Of a stretch of 64,000 nt of DNA, positions 36,094-49,665 are shown one piece after another. Below the pieces are notes generated by a model, which saw nothing but the letters and a program-made list of their open reading frames with translations, made no database searches and was not told the origin of the DNA. Source of the DNA: Zygnema cylindricum (taxonomy: Eukaryota > Streptophyta > Zygnematophyceae > Zygnematales > Zygnemataceae). Position 1 is the first letter of the stretch. Every line of letters starts with the position of its first letter. The position numbers were made by a program, and so were the translations under genes. Location of the stretch: contig JBBHKE010001982.1 of assembly GCA_037447655.1 (NCBI GenBank), positions 1 through 64,000 on the forward strand, in the 5' to 3' direction.

Positions 36094-39000
36094 TTAACCG
36101 GCCAGAACACCGGCAAGTGCCTCTGCCTTACCACGAACAAAAATAGTGTATACAAGTCGAATGGCGTCAACCCAGCCATCCATAGCATCCCACGTCTCGG
36201 CCACCTGAGGAGAGCAAAGCAAACCAGATAATGCAGAAAATAGATCAACAAAGAAGCAAAAAAATGAACAACAGGAACATTTGTAAGGGAACATATGTCA
36301 GAAGAACATGAAGAACATGCCAGGAGTCGTTGGTATGGTCGGAGGACACATCGACATAACAATTTGTATTGTGACAAAAAGAGTGGAAAAGCAGAAGTCT
36401 GGACACGTTCTTAGTGTTAGAGCAATATACCATATGAAGGCAATTGTACCTACCATATAAAATGGCCCATCTGTTGTCTCCACCAGCATGCCTCCACCAG
36501 CTGGCAAGCTCAAATCTCCACAGGCACTGACTGACAGAACTTGACTCATTTCAAAGTAGAAAGATGTGTCCTTAGCGAGAGATTGTGAGGCACTACTATC
36601 AACTGACAAATTGCTGACTTTCCGTGAACCCACAATGTTTTTATGCTCCGCTGGCTCTTCATTTGTGATCTTACCCGCACGCCTTGATCCACTTGAACTT
36701 AAAGTATGCCTCACCTCAGGCTTCTCCACCTGCAAAAAGAAAGCGTCAGGAAAAATCGGTCACTAAAGTTTTAAAAGAAATTATTGACGAAATAAAGACA
36801 GCGTGTCAGATACATGTTCATAAAGTGTACTGCAAAAGAAAAACTCCAATTTGCTTCTTTCAGGTCAGGAGTCAGAAAAAAGTCCGATTGGTAACCAAAC
36901 AAGGATGATAACAGCAGCAATGACCTATCCCACCATCTTCACAAGGAACACCATTGTCCCCGAACAAGGGCGTCAGCTCCTAAAGAGGTTATCAATAGGC
37001 TCTAGCCTTTACCTGGTAGATAGCCTCATGGTCAAGAACCACCCACACCTTCTGCCAGTCTGTGTGGGGACTCAGTGAATTGCCATTGGGTGCTACTGTA
37101 AGATAGCCGCCCTTCAAAAAAGGAAGTGGTAGCTGTAAAGGAAGAGGACAAGTGAAACAAACTCAATTTTAAAAGAAACAATTAGCGTCCAATCTTTTCT
37201 AAAAAGAGTCAATATCGAAACACAGCTTCAGCTCTGATGAACATAACAGGGAGGTAACAAAAGATTTCTGAAAACATCAGGCGTCAATATCTGAACGAGC
37301 AACGAAATTTCACAGAACTCAATGACAGCAACCCTCACCATTGTCCGTACGAGACGCAAAGCGTTCCGATAAACCTGCCAAAGGTTGACGCAGAAAAAGG
37401 GTCATTTGTCACCCAGAGACTTCATACAAGACAAGACTTAATTCACCCATTGCTATCCCTTGCTACCACCATGCCGAGATCCCAATGTTCTTCACAATTC
37501 ACATCTCAAATGCCGTCTTTTATTCTCTTTATGGTGAAGGAGAAAATGGCTATTAAGGGGAACAGAAACTTACCGGATAGTCCGCCTTCAGCGAATGGGC
37601 AGCTGCAATGTATACAGCTGATTGACTATAGAGTGCATCTGAGGGGTGTTCCTCACCCTCTACCTTTCGCACACTTTTCAATGTATCCTCCGCCAATCCA
37701 TACTGAAATGGACCACAACAACTCCAACCATGCCCACCCACAAATGGCCCCACTATTCAGAAAGCTTCAACATAGACCGGCTTATGCATCACTAAGTGGC
37801 AAAAAAATGAGGAACACATGAAGATGCCGGCAATTTGCCACATGCTACTCACCCAGAAAGACAGGCTAGAGACGTATGCCTCATGCTCAGAATCAATGAG
37901 ACTACGAAAAATTAAATGGACGAAAACCAGAGAAACAATTGCCTGCAGAAAAAATTGGTATCAACTTGCTTTCGAAGTCTTTGCCATTAAAAACAAGTAA
38001 CATAGTCAGGGAAACAGTAACTCTTACTATCAAAACAGAAAAGGTGACAGAGGGTGACCATTTATGAAGGTGGCTGCTGACAAAAAAAATTGCTAGCTGT
38101 CTTCAATACCCCAAATTTAGTCTCAAGTTGTTCCCGGCTCGTAGATTAAATTCACATTACTTTTTACACCATTTGTAAAGCAGTATCGGTTAAACACACT
38201 TCGCAACATTACACAGTGAACTGACACAGAGTACACATGCTTATGTCTGAAACAAGTTGATGGGTATATCCCTTACAATCAGGAGAACTAAAAAAGTCAT
38301 GGTTTGATTTTTACCCAAACAAGTTAACCTCCAGTGATTATTCCACAACAACAACAGACCACGCACAAATCAAAAGGGAATGGCTATTTTCCTGCCTGTA
38401 TTCTGTTTCTTGCGTGCAAAAATGATTAAGAGACAGCAACACATAGGTCATTGAGAAGAGCTCACCAAAACAGTACCCAGATTGTACACTGCGCGATGGA
38501 AATCAAAACGCAGCCGAATGGCTGATCGAAACTGTTGAATACCCAGACACCAAAAAGACACTGTCAGGCAGGACAAACACCACAAAACCAGAGTAGAAAA
38601 GACTGTTTACAAGTAGCAAGACAGCCAAGAACAGCTTGCCTGCGTGCTCGTCAAAATGAAAACAAGGAAATAATCAATCTCCTACTAGCCTCTGAACAGA
38701 GGTCGCAAACGGTCAACCGAAACCGTGACCGACCGTTAACCGACCGCCCGCGCTGGATCCGGAACGGATTCGGTTGCCAAATTTTGGGGGTCGGGCGGTC
38801 GCGGTCGGTTGATTCACCAAAAAAAAAAAAAAAAGTCGGTTACGGTCGGTCAAGCAAAAAACGAAAAAAAAATGAAAATTTTGTACTGTCCATACAATCC
38901 AACACTATTGTACTTTGAACTCTTTGGTATCGTGGAAGTACGTGACATCATGATTAGCATCGCAAATCTGACACGGTAGTAACACTTCATTTCGCAAATC

Positions 39001-42000
39001 TTAGGGAACGCGACAAATCGTAATTATTGGCTTATTCATACGTCGTGAAAAACTAAGACTGTTTTTTGTACTTTTTCGGTTACGGGCGGGTACGGTTAGT
39101 CGCGAAAAATCGAGTTTCGGTTAACTTTTATATTCGTAAACGCCGGTCGGTTAATGGTTAACAATTTTGGAGCGTGACATAACCCGGTCGGGCGTCGGTT
39201 ACTCAGATTTTGAAAAAAAAAAAAAACGGTCGGTTCCGGTTATGTAAAATTTTGACATTTGCGACCTCTGCCACTGAATGACCACAAATCCCCATACAAT
39301 TCAAGTTTCACCCTTTGAACCTTTGATCACGCAAATGGATGCCACAAAATTTGAAGTACTCCATTTATCAAACACGAATAGGAAGGGAGAAAACCCTCAG
39401 CTCATAATGCAATCTGGGAACAAAACAAGTGCCTGAAATTCTGACAACGGATGCATAAGAAGTGCACACCTCAACTATCAATGTATTTCAACCTCCATCA
39501 TGGAACAGATTCTCACCTTACTGATTGCCTTCTGTACAATGACCCGTTTTTCTTTAGTGGGGACAATTCCGCCAAGTTCCTGTTTTCACCCCACCATAAT
39601 GCGTTTTGTAAGATTATATCAGATATATGCTTAGCACACACAAGACTCTCCATGGCAGAAAGCTCGAATGTGTCACCAGACATAGTACAGCTTCCACTAT
39701 TATAGACATAGAAAGAAACAGCAAAAGACACACCAGGCATAACTGCCATATCCATTAAAGAGAATACACCATGAGAATTTTTTTTTGAAGTTATCCGCAT
39801 ATTGTAGTAAGCTCCCTCATGAAGGGAGCAAGGCCCACCTGAAGCGCAAGTCCCCAATTGTTAAGAGCCTGCAAGCCAACCACAAAAAAAATCAGTTCAA
39901 AGAGGCCCTCAAAACCACGACAAACCTCTTTTCAAGTTCTCGCTTTTGGGTGCATGATTTGCGTTCATTTCGTATCTAAAGTCGTTCATGATAGAGAGGA
40001 AACTGTAATCAATACGAAACTTTTGTGGTAGAACAATGGATTGCCAATACACACATCTTTTTGACCATTTTTTTACCAAACATGTCACCAATTGAACAAG
40101 AAACGCTCACGTCTGACCACAAAATAACTGAGTCATTGTGATTCAAGTTCATTTGATTCGATGAATTGCCAAAATGATTTAAACTACGTTTGCACACTGT
40201 TTAATGTTTAATGGTTTCTTGGGGGATGTTCAGCTCATCACTGATTACAATGCCAAACAGCAAAATAGAAATGCCTCAGCTGCTCCTTGCAAAGGGCCAG
40301 AAATTTTCCTCACGGTCATCCTTAGCAATGTATCCCTCCATAACTCTACCGATCTTCTAACACGAGCTGCATGGTCTAAAAATTTGCACAATACACGAAA
40401 GTCTAGGCTTTTATCGATATAAGCCACAAGCAAGAAATTTGTTCTTAAGAGGAGGGGCAGTGCATACTTGTGGGCTATCCCAGTTCAGCTGTACCGCTTT
40501 GTCGTACTTTTCACAAGCCTGGCCAGACCAGCAGCCTCATCAAGTCCGGGTGAAGCTTGTTAAGCTATGAATGGCAAACAGTGACAGCAATAGATCACAG
40601 ATTATATTACACAACATCTTACGCAATAGTCCTACAAAATCAGGTATAGCAGATGCCAACAGATTTTGTGAAATGGAAGAACGATCTCCTCTAGGAATAA
40701 ACCATCATTATTGCAGACAGGTTTGCACCAGACAAACCATCATTGATGAGCTAAAAATTAAACCATCGTCTAACTGTTTGCTTTTACAGTAGCAAGATCA
40801 CACTGAAAAAAATACACACCTCCTTCCACAATTCCTCTGCTTGCAGAGTCCTTCCCCTAATCTTGGCACGGTCTGAAATGGCAATGGCCCAATTGTAAAA
40901 TGCCTGCAACCAACATCAGCCGGATCAGACTTGATCAGTTCAAATAGAAAGCTAGAAGCTTCCCCGAAAAATGGACATCTTAAAAGTCGCTAAGACGGGG
41001 AGGATAAATGAAGATTGTGACAGTAGAAGGAGATTTCGGTCAATAATCTGGGCCTGACATCACAGATAAAGTATCATCACTGTTGCATGAACGTGTCAAA
41101 ACAATAAATGTAACAAATTCTAGAATTAAAGCAATGCCTTTGTTAAAAACACTCCTTTGGATCCTTAGCAACAACAAGCAGCAGCCTACCTCATGCAATG
41201 TTGGGCACAAGGCGGTTGCGGCTGCATACTTCCTGCAGGCGTCTTCCAACAAAATGTCCTTAGCTTGAATGGCTGTGTCTGGGGAGCAGTTGTCAGCACT
41301 TTCCTGCACAGTGACACCGTTTCCAATGGTGTCTTCTTAGTGAATTATCATCAAGTCTACTATAAAATTTAACCGCAGAAACAAACTTTAAGTCTACAAA
41401 ATGTAAAAAACTGCAGCAGGCCAGAAACGAAGTTCCGAAGGAATCCCAACATGATACAATTCTTGAAAGAACATTTGTTTCATGTTCTTTTGACATGATG
41501 TGTTGTTGATAGTTCTAAGAAAGTATTACATATTTAAGAATGATTTTTGAATGCAATTCGACTTGCCAATCACAAGAACCCAAATGGTTCCATCAGTACA
41601 CAATACAGCCTCAGGGATCAACTCCTTAACAAGAGCATGTAAGTTATTGCTCTAAGCCTTGAGAGCTAATGAAGACCAACAGTATAAAAGCACACTTCTA
41701 TCTGAAGTGGTAACCACTACTATCAATATTTGCTAACGCTGCATTCTCGACAGCTTTAGAGACTAAACGTAGCTTTTCGCAAGTTCATTCCGACAGCATT
41801 GTCAGAGCCAGCTTATCCATGTCTGAAAAAGTTATCGCAGTAAGTCGCAACAAATGTCCTTTTCAGCTTCCAGCGCACAAAACTACAACAAACAGTTTGC
41901 AACCAAACCTCTTTGTGACATGGAATACATGAAATTCAGATTGTTAACAGTTGCTGCTCATTTACCTTTCAAAGAAACAAACTGTAGGCATGAAAATTCT

Positions 42001-43585
42001 CACCTATCAGAAATCCCGTGCTAATTAATTAGCCATGACATGCAGCAAACCATAAAACGGAAAAAAAGACTGCCACAGAGGCTAAAAAAGCAGATGGAAA
42101 ATCACCTGCAGAACTAAAGCCCAGTTATAGAGAGCGTCATAATCCTCTGGGTTGCGTTCAACTACATTTTGATACCTGCCCTTTCCAGACAAGCACAACA
42201 AAGTGTGGATGACTGTGCTGCAAATACTGCCTCGTCTAGTAACCTAGTTGAAGCCAAAATACGCTGACTAGAGAGACATGGATGAACCAACGACAGAAGC
42301 TACACTGCCAAAGACATACACATTTAATAGCGTCCAATTAGCTTATCCTGGGAAACTATGATCACTTCGCAAAAGGAGCAACAATTTTCTAATTCACACA
42401 CGATGCTGCGGTCTAAGTCCAATTTCTCATGAAGAAAATGAACTTTGTTAAACAAAGATAAACTAGGGCGGCTGTCTTTCCATGTGGATCTGTGACATGT
42501 GTCTCTGCACTATGCGATCCAGATGTTAACCTTCTTCCATGCAGGTTGTCCGTTACTTAGCCACATTAGCAATGACTTTCTCCAGCACGGGATCTTCTGT
42601 ACATCCGGAAGGTCTACATTTGATGCAAATCCATATAGAAAAGACGGAACAGTCACTGTATAAAAAACAACCAATGCATAAAGAAGGCAACCTTTTGGCA
42701 GCAAATGCTAAAATTCTTTGTCGAGACCGACCCTCCTCTTCTCCAGTCGCTATACTATAGAGGACATCTCCCACAATACTGCCTCCAATCATTGGTTGGG
42801 ACGAAGAGCCTTCCTTTCCCCTAGCCATGGACAGACAATGTAAAGGAAACATCAGCCTTGAGGTCTCCCCAACTTTCCACCAAGAAAAGAGGAACACTCT
42901 CCCTTCGTACCCCAATTTTTGAAGTTAAGCCAACCTTAAGAGCAATAACATTAATGTCCATAGAACTGACAAATGGAAATGCAACAAAAGGTCATTGTTG
43001 TTTTTATTCAGAAAAAGATCCGTAGCTGATAACCAGACAATGTGCCTTAAGAAAAGATGCCTAACAGGAAAATATTCTACAAGATCAAAAAAAAATCCAC
43101 TGTGTGCTTTAAAAATTGCTTACTTATCTCATCTTTCACTTTCTGGAACTTCATGAATTATTGAATATGAGTACAAACATTAAGACGTGCCCATACCAAG
43201 TAGCATGGATCAAGTACAAAAGAACGTATCAAGTGGTAAGGATAGTACAGAGAAGTGGTAACTGCGCATACCCCTCATTCTCACCAACCTCTTCACCACG
43301 ATCATGTTCATCTCCATCTGAAGCTTCAGTGTCTCTCTCTACTTCCCCTTCACCATCTTCTCCTTCTTCGATGTCTTCCAAAGCATCCAAGCGTTCAGGA
43401 GAATCAAACTTCTTATTTAACGATTTTGTGACGACATGTCCGGTATGCTCTCTTTCAAAAGCGGTCTCCCCGCCGAGATCGATCGCATCCATGGCTTCTT
43501 CTGCGTCATCCATAAGGTTTTGGTCAACGCCATTACTACCAGATTTGGTAACCTCTGTCATGGCGCTCGTGCAGCGTCCTCGCAA
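36094..43585 (-). CDS. Plant TPR-repeat protein, HLB1-like (probable), multi-exon
   Basis: Exons I can place on the minus strand: 43272-43585 (ATG at 43585 or 43561), 42106-42175, 41190-41303, 40820-40903, 40468-40518, 39839-39868, 39517-39579, 38466-38531, 37574-37702, 37339-37374, 37013-37132, 36454-36729 and 36094-36204 (TAA). Each has GT/AG borders. The last eleven are multiples of three and join to 360 codons. The N-terminus is acidic ([17 protein letters not shown]). The middle is tetratricopeptide repeats: [64 protein letters not shown]. The C-terminal part ([16 protein letters not shown] to [18 protein letters not shown]) could be a PH-like fold. From memory this matches a plant TPR family that includes Arabidopsis HLB1, a trans-Golgi/actin-linked protein; I have not verified this. 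The link between 43272 and 42175 is unresolved; a possible exon ends at 42692 (FAAK, then R completed by the next exon). Confidence 0.85.
38697..39270. mobile_element. hAT-type MITE in a TPR-gene intron
   Basis: Ends are CAGAGGTCGCAAA and TTTGCGACCTCTG. The flanking 8-mers are CCTCTGAA (38689-38696) and CCACTGAA (39271-39278), 7 of 8 identical, as expected for a hAT target duplication. The interior is rich in GGTCGGTTA/TAACCGACC words and A runs, like many plant non-autonomous hAT elements. It lies between the exons 38466-38531 and 39517-39579. Confidence 0.88.
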
Positions 43586-43858
43586 GGACAGTTCGCGCGC
43601 AGAGAGTTGACTGCCAAATCAGCAACAAACTCGGATGCGCCAATGCGTGACAGACGTGACGCAAGGTGTGGCGATCGCCCTCATCAATGACATGGGAGTA
43701 TGGGACCGTGGGAAGGATGAGGGCATCATAACTTCCTAAGGGCAACTGTCCACTGTAACGGAGAGCCCCTTCGTTAGCCCAAAAAGTTGACGGACTCCCA
43801 CTTCCTTCCAAACAAAATAATGTACGTTTCCGACGTAGTTGCTTTGCCCTATTTAGGC
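43586..43858 (-). promoter_or_regulatory. Presumed 5' flank of the TPR gene
   Basis: About 270 bp between the start codon and a hAT-type MITE. It is more GC-rich than the surroundings and must hold the 5' UTR and part of the promoter if the start is right. I do not see a clear TATA box. Confidence 0.35.
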
Positions 43859-44160
43859 CATAGTTCAAAAGTAGGCGTTTTTATGGTAGGCCTTTGGTCG
43901 GCGCCTTTATCGTAAGTTGTGTTATGGGCTTTTCATGTGATCTTCTTAGATCTCTACTTTGATCAGTGACCGTTCGATCGTCCGAATCTGACGGTGTAAA
44001 AAAAATTGGTCCGAATGTTTTAATTGGTCCAATTTTTGGTCCGAATGATTTAATTGGTCCGAATAGGTCCAAATACAATATGGGTCTTGAGGTCATAATG
44101 TATGTTTTGCATACAACAGGCATATTATATGGGCCTACTTTCACCTACTTTTGAACTATG
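43859..44160. mobile_element. hAT-type MITE, CATAGTTCAAAAGTAGG family, copy 1
   Basis: 302 bp with inverted ends CATAGTTCAAAAGTAGG and CCTACTTTTGAACTATG. A perfect 8-bp duplication ATTTAGGC flanks it (43851-43858 and 44161-44168). The interior is shared with 51016-51312 and, inverted and with extra sequence, with 48147-48814. Confidence 0.92.
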
Positions 44161-44168
44161 ATTTAGGC

Positions 44169-46577
44169 CGCCTTTTAGTTAAGACGTGCGAGATTGATTT
44201 TCAACCTTCAAAGTAAAGCTTCGCTAGGCTACCCAGTTGAACGAGTACTTGTCTCGATTAAGGGGTGTTAACGTTGTTGCTCATAAACAAGGAATTGTTG
44301 GTGTTGATGTATTTCAATGGAGTGCTTCTGGCTACCTTAAGTTTTATAACATGTGTCTTTAACTAAAGGAGTCGTTTAGAGGTTTCACCCCCGCTCCTTC
44401 ATTGTTTACATTTTGGATCGACCTAAAATTGGAATTCCTTTAATCAAATTTTGTAATTTGGGCTAAATTCATATCCATCGTGACTGTAGTGGCATATGCA
44501 CCAGATTGAAGCAGTTTTTCGATTGAAAAGCTGTGAATTAACAAAGACATTATCTATTGGGCGATGGCAAAAAGATAAACTGAGAAAATATTGATAAAAA
44601 TGATGAATATCACTTGATATTTTACTAAAGTTGTTTTATGTATGGAAATATAAAAAAAGCCAACAAAACAAATTTCTCGTCCTTCTGTTTTTTACAAACT
44701 ATTGAGTTTGGCACGCTTGGCAATAAGGTAGTTTGGGAATATGGACGTCGTTTAACTCTTGAATGAGTGATTAAGGTTTTTTGCTTATATAATGATTATT
44801 TGTTGAAACGGGGTTTTTTAAAGTTGTTGATAATATACTTATAAATGTTAAAGTTGGCGATACTTTTTTGTATGTGTTGTGCTAACTGAAGTTTAATATA
44901 TTTATTTTGTTACAAACACATCATTATAGTTATAAAATTCGTATCAACTTTAATGCATGCATTCAGGTCACTAGTGTGTCAATTATAGTTGTATGCACAA
45001 ATGTGGCGTTTTTTTGGGGTTCAAAAGTTTGTATAAATCTTTTTATTTGTTCCTCTATTTTTTACATTTTTATTAACTATGAATCAATATTTGAAATCAA
45101 TTTGGGTTTGACTGTTGGTAATGTGTTACCGTCATAAGGATGTATGCATTAAACCTTTATATGCATTAGTTTTCACTAGTTGTTATGTAAAAAGTTAAAG
45201 GATGCTGTCGTATATAACTCAATAGGGGAAAACTACCGGTCTAAAATGGGACAAGAGGGCCTACACAAAACTGCTATATTGATTTCACTATTCCGCTATT
45301 TTGTTGTGTAGCTAGTAGGATTCGTGTAGTCGAAAAAATAAAAGTGGTAAAGTGGGATTCATGGGGAAACAAGGAACGGTGAAGCAATGGACTTAGGGCG
45401 TGTTGGGAAGTAAGGTCTTCAAACTAACAAATTGGCCAAGGTTTTAACAAACTAAAAAAAAATTGAGATAAATATATAATTTAAAAAAAAAAAGGTTGTA
45501 AAGGTGTCGCTCAAAGTTTTCATCGAAATGAAGTTTTATACAAATTTGAGAAAAGTAAATGTAAAAAGAGAGATTTGTTTTGTGATTAATGTTAAAAGCA
45601 CCACGGTTTTTTTTTAACCAATACATAGGGAAAAAAAACGGTTAAAAAACGTTTGGAGAACGGTTATACTTTTGGTTAGTGGATCAAGATAGATGCTCAA
45701 TAAAATAACACTTTAAGGGTCCATCCATAAAATTATTTTGCATCATATTTGCATCCATTATGATTTGGCCATCGGGATTGTGTTGCATAAAAAATGCTTT
45801 TACGGGGCATGTGGGCTGGAAGATACCTTCCAATTCGAGAAATACAAAGATGGTAAATTCGTTTAGGGATGGTAAGAGCCATTTTGTCAATGATTACTCT
45901 TAATTTGTTTGTAGATTAAAATAGCTTGAATGTTACTTCTAACACGAGAAGGTTTATAAAAAATATTTTTGTTCTCGTAAAAGGGACCCCCGTTAATCAA
46001 AAACAAAAATTGGTGTGAGCACCACTCAACATATTGATCATTTAAAGAGATTTTTATAAGTTGTGGGTTTAATTTATTACACGTGAATTTGAATTGGTCC
46101 CTCAAAGCTTTCTCATTTTGATGAAATAGAATGTGGATGGTCAGATTCATATTCACAAAAAAAAATAAGACTTACGGTGAGTGTAAGTTACCTAAAAGTG
46201 GAGTCTTTACATGACTGGCCGTCGAGGCTTAGAGTTAAAAGATAGACGGATCTTTCCCAACCTAAGATCAAAGCAACCTCCACTTCACCTATTGAAGGGA
46301 TGAGGGGATATTTCTCGCACGAAATGACCAAACTGGTCAAAAGAATTGGTGAAGGGCGATACGCGTTTAGAGGCAACACCCGTCTTCGGTGGTATACCTA
46401 AAGTTGGGGGAATGACGAAGGCCCATTCTACGCAAGTAGGGCTACGTTGAACTATATTAAATTGTCGTGCACATTGCTTCAACACTAGATGGTGGTGGTG
46501 GATGGACGTTTAGGAGAGAATACGAAAGGGGACCTCGGAGTGGTGTTTTATAGTCTGACCATTAGGTTGAGGTTGCT
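44169..46577. other. Spacer, no gene recognised
   Basis: Very AT-rich to about 45200. The part from about 45680 to 46490 has several short minus-strand frames of 60-90 codons that do not join or resemble known proteins; they may be remains of an old element. I see no terminal repeats. Confidence 0.45.
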
Positions 46578-47526
46578 CACCGTGAACCGCTATTAGTGTG
46601 TTAAAACGCTAATTTGGAGACCCTAAATTTTGAATCTTAAAACTAAAATAGAATTAATAACTATGTTTGTTTTTTTACGTTGAGATATTTGCGTTCTTAA
46701 CTTAGATGGTTTTAAAATAGTTTTGTATAAAATGTGTCAATTTGTACTTAAATTGCTTGTTATTGCATACAAACGTACAAGAAAAGTGTTAGATAATGGT
46801 GTTGACACAGGAAAGTGAGTGCGACGACACGTGAAAGCGCACTCATATTTGATTACTTTGAATAAAAACGGGCTTTATTGGCTACAACATTGGAATGTGT
46901 ATCCAAATTAGTGTCATATGTATAAATTAGCGTTAATTTTTTTTGGCATTAGACCCTTGAACCCGAAAGAGAGTTAATAACAATAGAGTACAGTTTAGTC
47001 ACCAATTTTAATATGCAAAAAGCGGACCAACGACGTATGGTGAAAAAACGAAAACGGAAAAACGGATATTGAAACAACATTTAGTATCGGCGCAGTAAGT
47101 TGAAGTGTGAAAGCAAACGGCGCTATGAAGTCGATAGTCGATTACAAATTTACATTGCTTTACCGAAAGGGCAAAGGAAAAAAAAACTTCGCCAAGTATG
47201 ATTGTGTTATTTGTTGCCAGTATTGCGTACGACAGGCTAATAAACGACTACTCTTTACACGGGATAACTTCCTAAAGTCTCTTTTTCCTTCGTTTTCAAT
47301 ATTAAAGATGTAGGTGGCCCTCGCGTGGATCGTATGTTTTTGCACGGGGTAGAAAGGACAATGGGTGACTGATTTCTCACAACCCTACCTGGTCCCATGT
47401 TTCCTCATAGTTTTCCTTTATCGTATTCACTACGGTTGTATGAAGGGCGATGGTATACATTGTAGTGGTCCATTTACATGTAGAGCTAAAGATGGTTTCA
47501 ACTTTCAAACGTTGAAAAAAAAATAT
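46578..47526. other. Spacer with a partial TA-family MITE end
   Basis: CACCGTGAACCGCTATTAGTG at 46578 resembles a MITE left end but the preceding base is C, not A, and no matching right end is seen nearby. Words such as TTAGTGTCATATGTATAAATTAGC near 46910 belong to the same family. The rest is unassigned. Confidence 0.4.
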
Positions 47527-48090
47527 TATTAGCGTTTATAATTTATTAGTGTTAAAAACTAATTATTGTTACTAACGCTAATTTGAGTTTTTCAAGATTT
47601 CGAAAAAATAAGTTTACTCTAATTGATCCATAACGCTGATTTGGGTACAACGGATCTGCCATTTGGATCTTCACGGTAAATTAGGTGAAAGTACAAAATC
47701 TGACAAATAGTACACTGTCGCTTCCTTTTACTATAATTCATTGATAACTCTAATTTGGGTTTTTTGCCTTTTAATTAATACGCGATTAATATCTCTACCC
47801 TAAAATAGGTATGGTCTCATTCCGCCTTTTAGTATGAGCGTAGTTTTACGTGCGATCGCGATTATTTTAATATATTTTTCGTCCTAATTTACTTAAAAAT
47901 GCATAATTTTGTACGGAATGACAAGTCCGTACACCACACTATTCAAGAAGATAACAAATAAGAATTATTAACGCTAATTTACCATAACTTTAATTAACGT
48001 AATAAAAAATTAGTGTTATCAATTGTATTTCAAGGTTTGAGGTCAAAATTTGGGGTGTCGATATAGCATTCATAACACTAATAACGATTG
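47527..48090. mobile_element. Degraded TA-family MITE
   Basis: The interior matches the element 1241-1748: GTACAAAATCTGACAA near 47690 and CCGTACACCACACTATTCA near 47930 occur in the same order there. The right side ends AACACTAATAACGATTG. The left terminal repeat is lost, leaving TTATTAGCG at about 47527. Confidence 0.6.
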
Positions 48091-48146
48091 TCGAAGGCGT
48101 GCACACAAATAGGCCGTACATTGGCGTTTCAAAAGTCAGTGTATTG

Positions 48147-48814
48147 CATAGTTCAAAAGTAGGTGACCGTACGCCCATACAATATGCCTATTGTACGCAA
48201 AACATACAATATGCCCTTAAGACCCATATTGTATTGGCCGCAAAATGAAATAAAATAGGGACAGGGTTGAGTTGCACATCGATCGATAGAGAATTAAACG
48301 ACATGTCTAAATTTTGAAAAAAAATCGGACAAAAAAAATATTTATGTGAGTTTTGAGGGACTTTTTATTTAAACCGTCAGATTTGGACGATCGGACGGTC
48401 GCTGATCAAAGTAGGCGATTTTAAAAAGATCACATGAAAAGCCCATAACACAACTTACGAAAGGACAATCTGTCATATTAGCGTCTTCAACTTTGAGGGC
48501 CACACTAAATAAAGCCTCAAATTGACCAACCAGGCAGTATAGGACGAAAAGAAAAATATACCACACTGCCAAAAAATTTACCAAAACCTACGGACCAACT
48601 CCGTTGGTGCCTTTTCCCCCGGAATGTCATCCTACGCCGTGTCAGTTCGCTAAAAAATTTCGTCCGGCGGCGTGCGCTGTACTTTGATCTTACGTCAGAT
48701 TCGGACGTTCGTACAAGAGTGTGCACGAAGCAGACACATACAGTATGCCTAAGTTGCGCGAGTTTTGTGCACCTACCAAAGGCTTACCATAAAAAAGCCT
48801 ACTTTTGAACTATG
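48147..48814. mobile_element. hAT-type MITE, CATAGTTCAAAAGTAGG family, long copy
   Basis: 668 bp, same inverted ends as the copy at 43859 but opposite internal orientation and more than twice as long. Flanking 8-mers are GTGTATTG (48139-48146) and GTGCATTG (48815-48822), 7 of 8 identical. The additional interior holds no recognisable transposase. The shorter copies may be deletion products of a form like this. Confidence 0.88.
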
Positions 48815-48822
48815 GTGCATTG

Positions 48823-49659
48823 ACTTTCCCTCCAAAATCTTCTCGGCAGTCAGAGGCCTCGTTATGGAACATTATTGTACTATTCTGGGTCATTCAAGCT
48901 CCAATGAGAAGCGATTTTTGTACCTGTTTCCAAAACTTGTGGGTAATTTATCTAAGCTGAAGGCAACTTAAGAGTTAAGACGTGTGTATGGGTTTATTAA
49001 ATCAAATTCGTAATTTCATCTACGTTTGTCCTCTGCTGAAATAACTCACTTTTAAAGTGCAATGAAATATTTTTTTATCGTGTGCAACTAGGAAAACGTT
49101 AGCATTTTTTACGTGTGAAAGCCCCCTAATAAGAAAAACAAGGAAAAAAAGAATTGGGTAACGTTTCCTTGTAGTACCATACGCAGTTATCCCCCATTCA
49201 TCTAGTTGCACGGATCGCTGTACGTGTCCGTAGTAATTTACTGTACGTTTTCGTGAAATTTAGCTGCTCGATGTCTGTGATTAGGGTTTATTTTGCCTTC
49301 ATTGATTATCTTTGCCTCTACGGTATACTGCTTCGCGCGGAGAGGAAACGGCCGGTACAGGCCGAAACGAGGAGACTCGCGGAGGGTCGAGGAGAATTAC
49401 GCCGGCCGCGGGATAACCTCGCGGAGACTCCCGCGGATGCCGGTTCGACACATTTCGAATTGGCCCGCGAAGACGTCACCGGGCCAGGTATACCTGTATT
49501 AGTTGGCGGCGTACGACGTCTCGCGGGAGGACGCAACCAGATAAATAGCCCGTTCAGCGAAGGCCGATGTTAAAATGCTTCAATTTTTTTGAAGCGCTTC
49601 AATTTTATGTAAAGCAACCAATTATTCCTCCCCTTAAAAAAAGAATGAAATAAAACACT
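48823..49659. other. Spacer containing a GC-rich island
   Basis: No gene is established. About 49335-49575 is strikingly GC-rich against AT-rich flanks, with words such as CGCGGAGACTCCCGCGG. One plus-strand frame (49253-49573) stays open through it, ending near TTAAAATG, but its Arg/Gly-rich translation resembles no family I know. Confidence 0.5.
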
Positions 49660-49665
49660 AAGGGT

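Noticed and set aside
42510-42915. Minus-strand frame of 120 codons as a separate gene
   Set aside because: It lies within the TPR gene on the same strand; only the part ending at 42692 could be a TPR-gene exon, and that remains uncertain.
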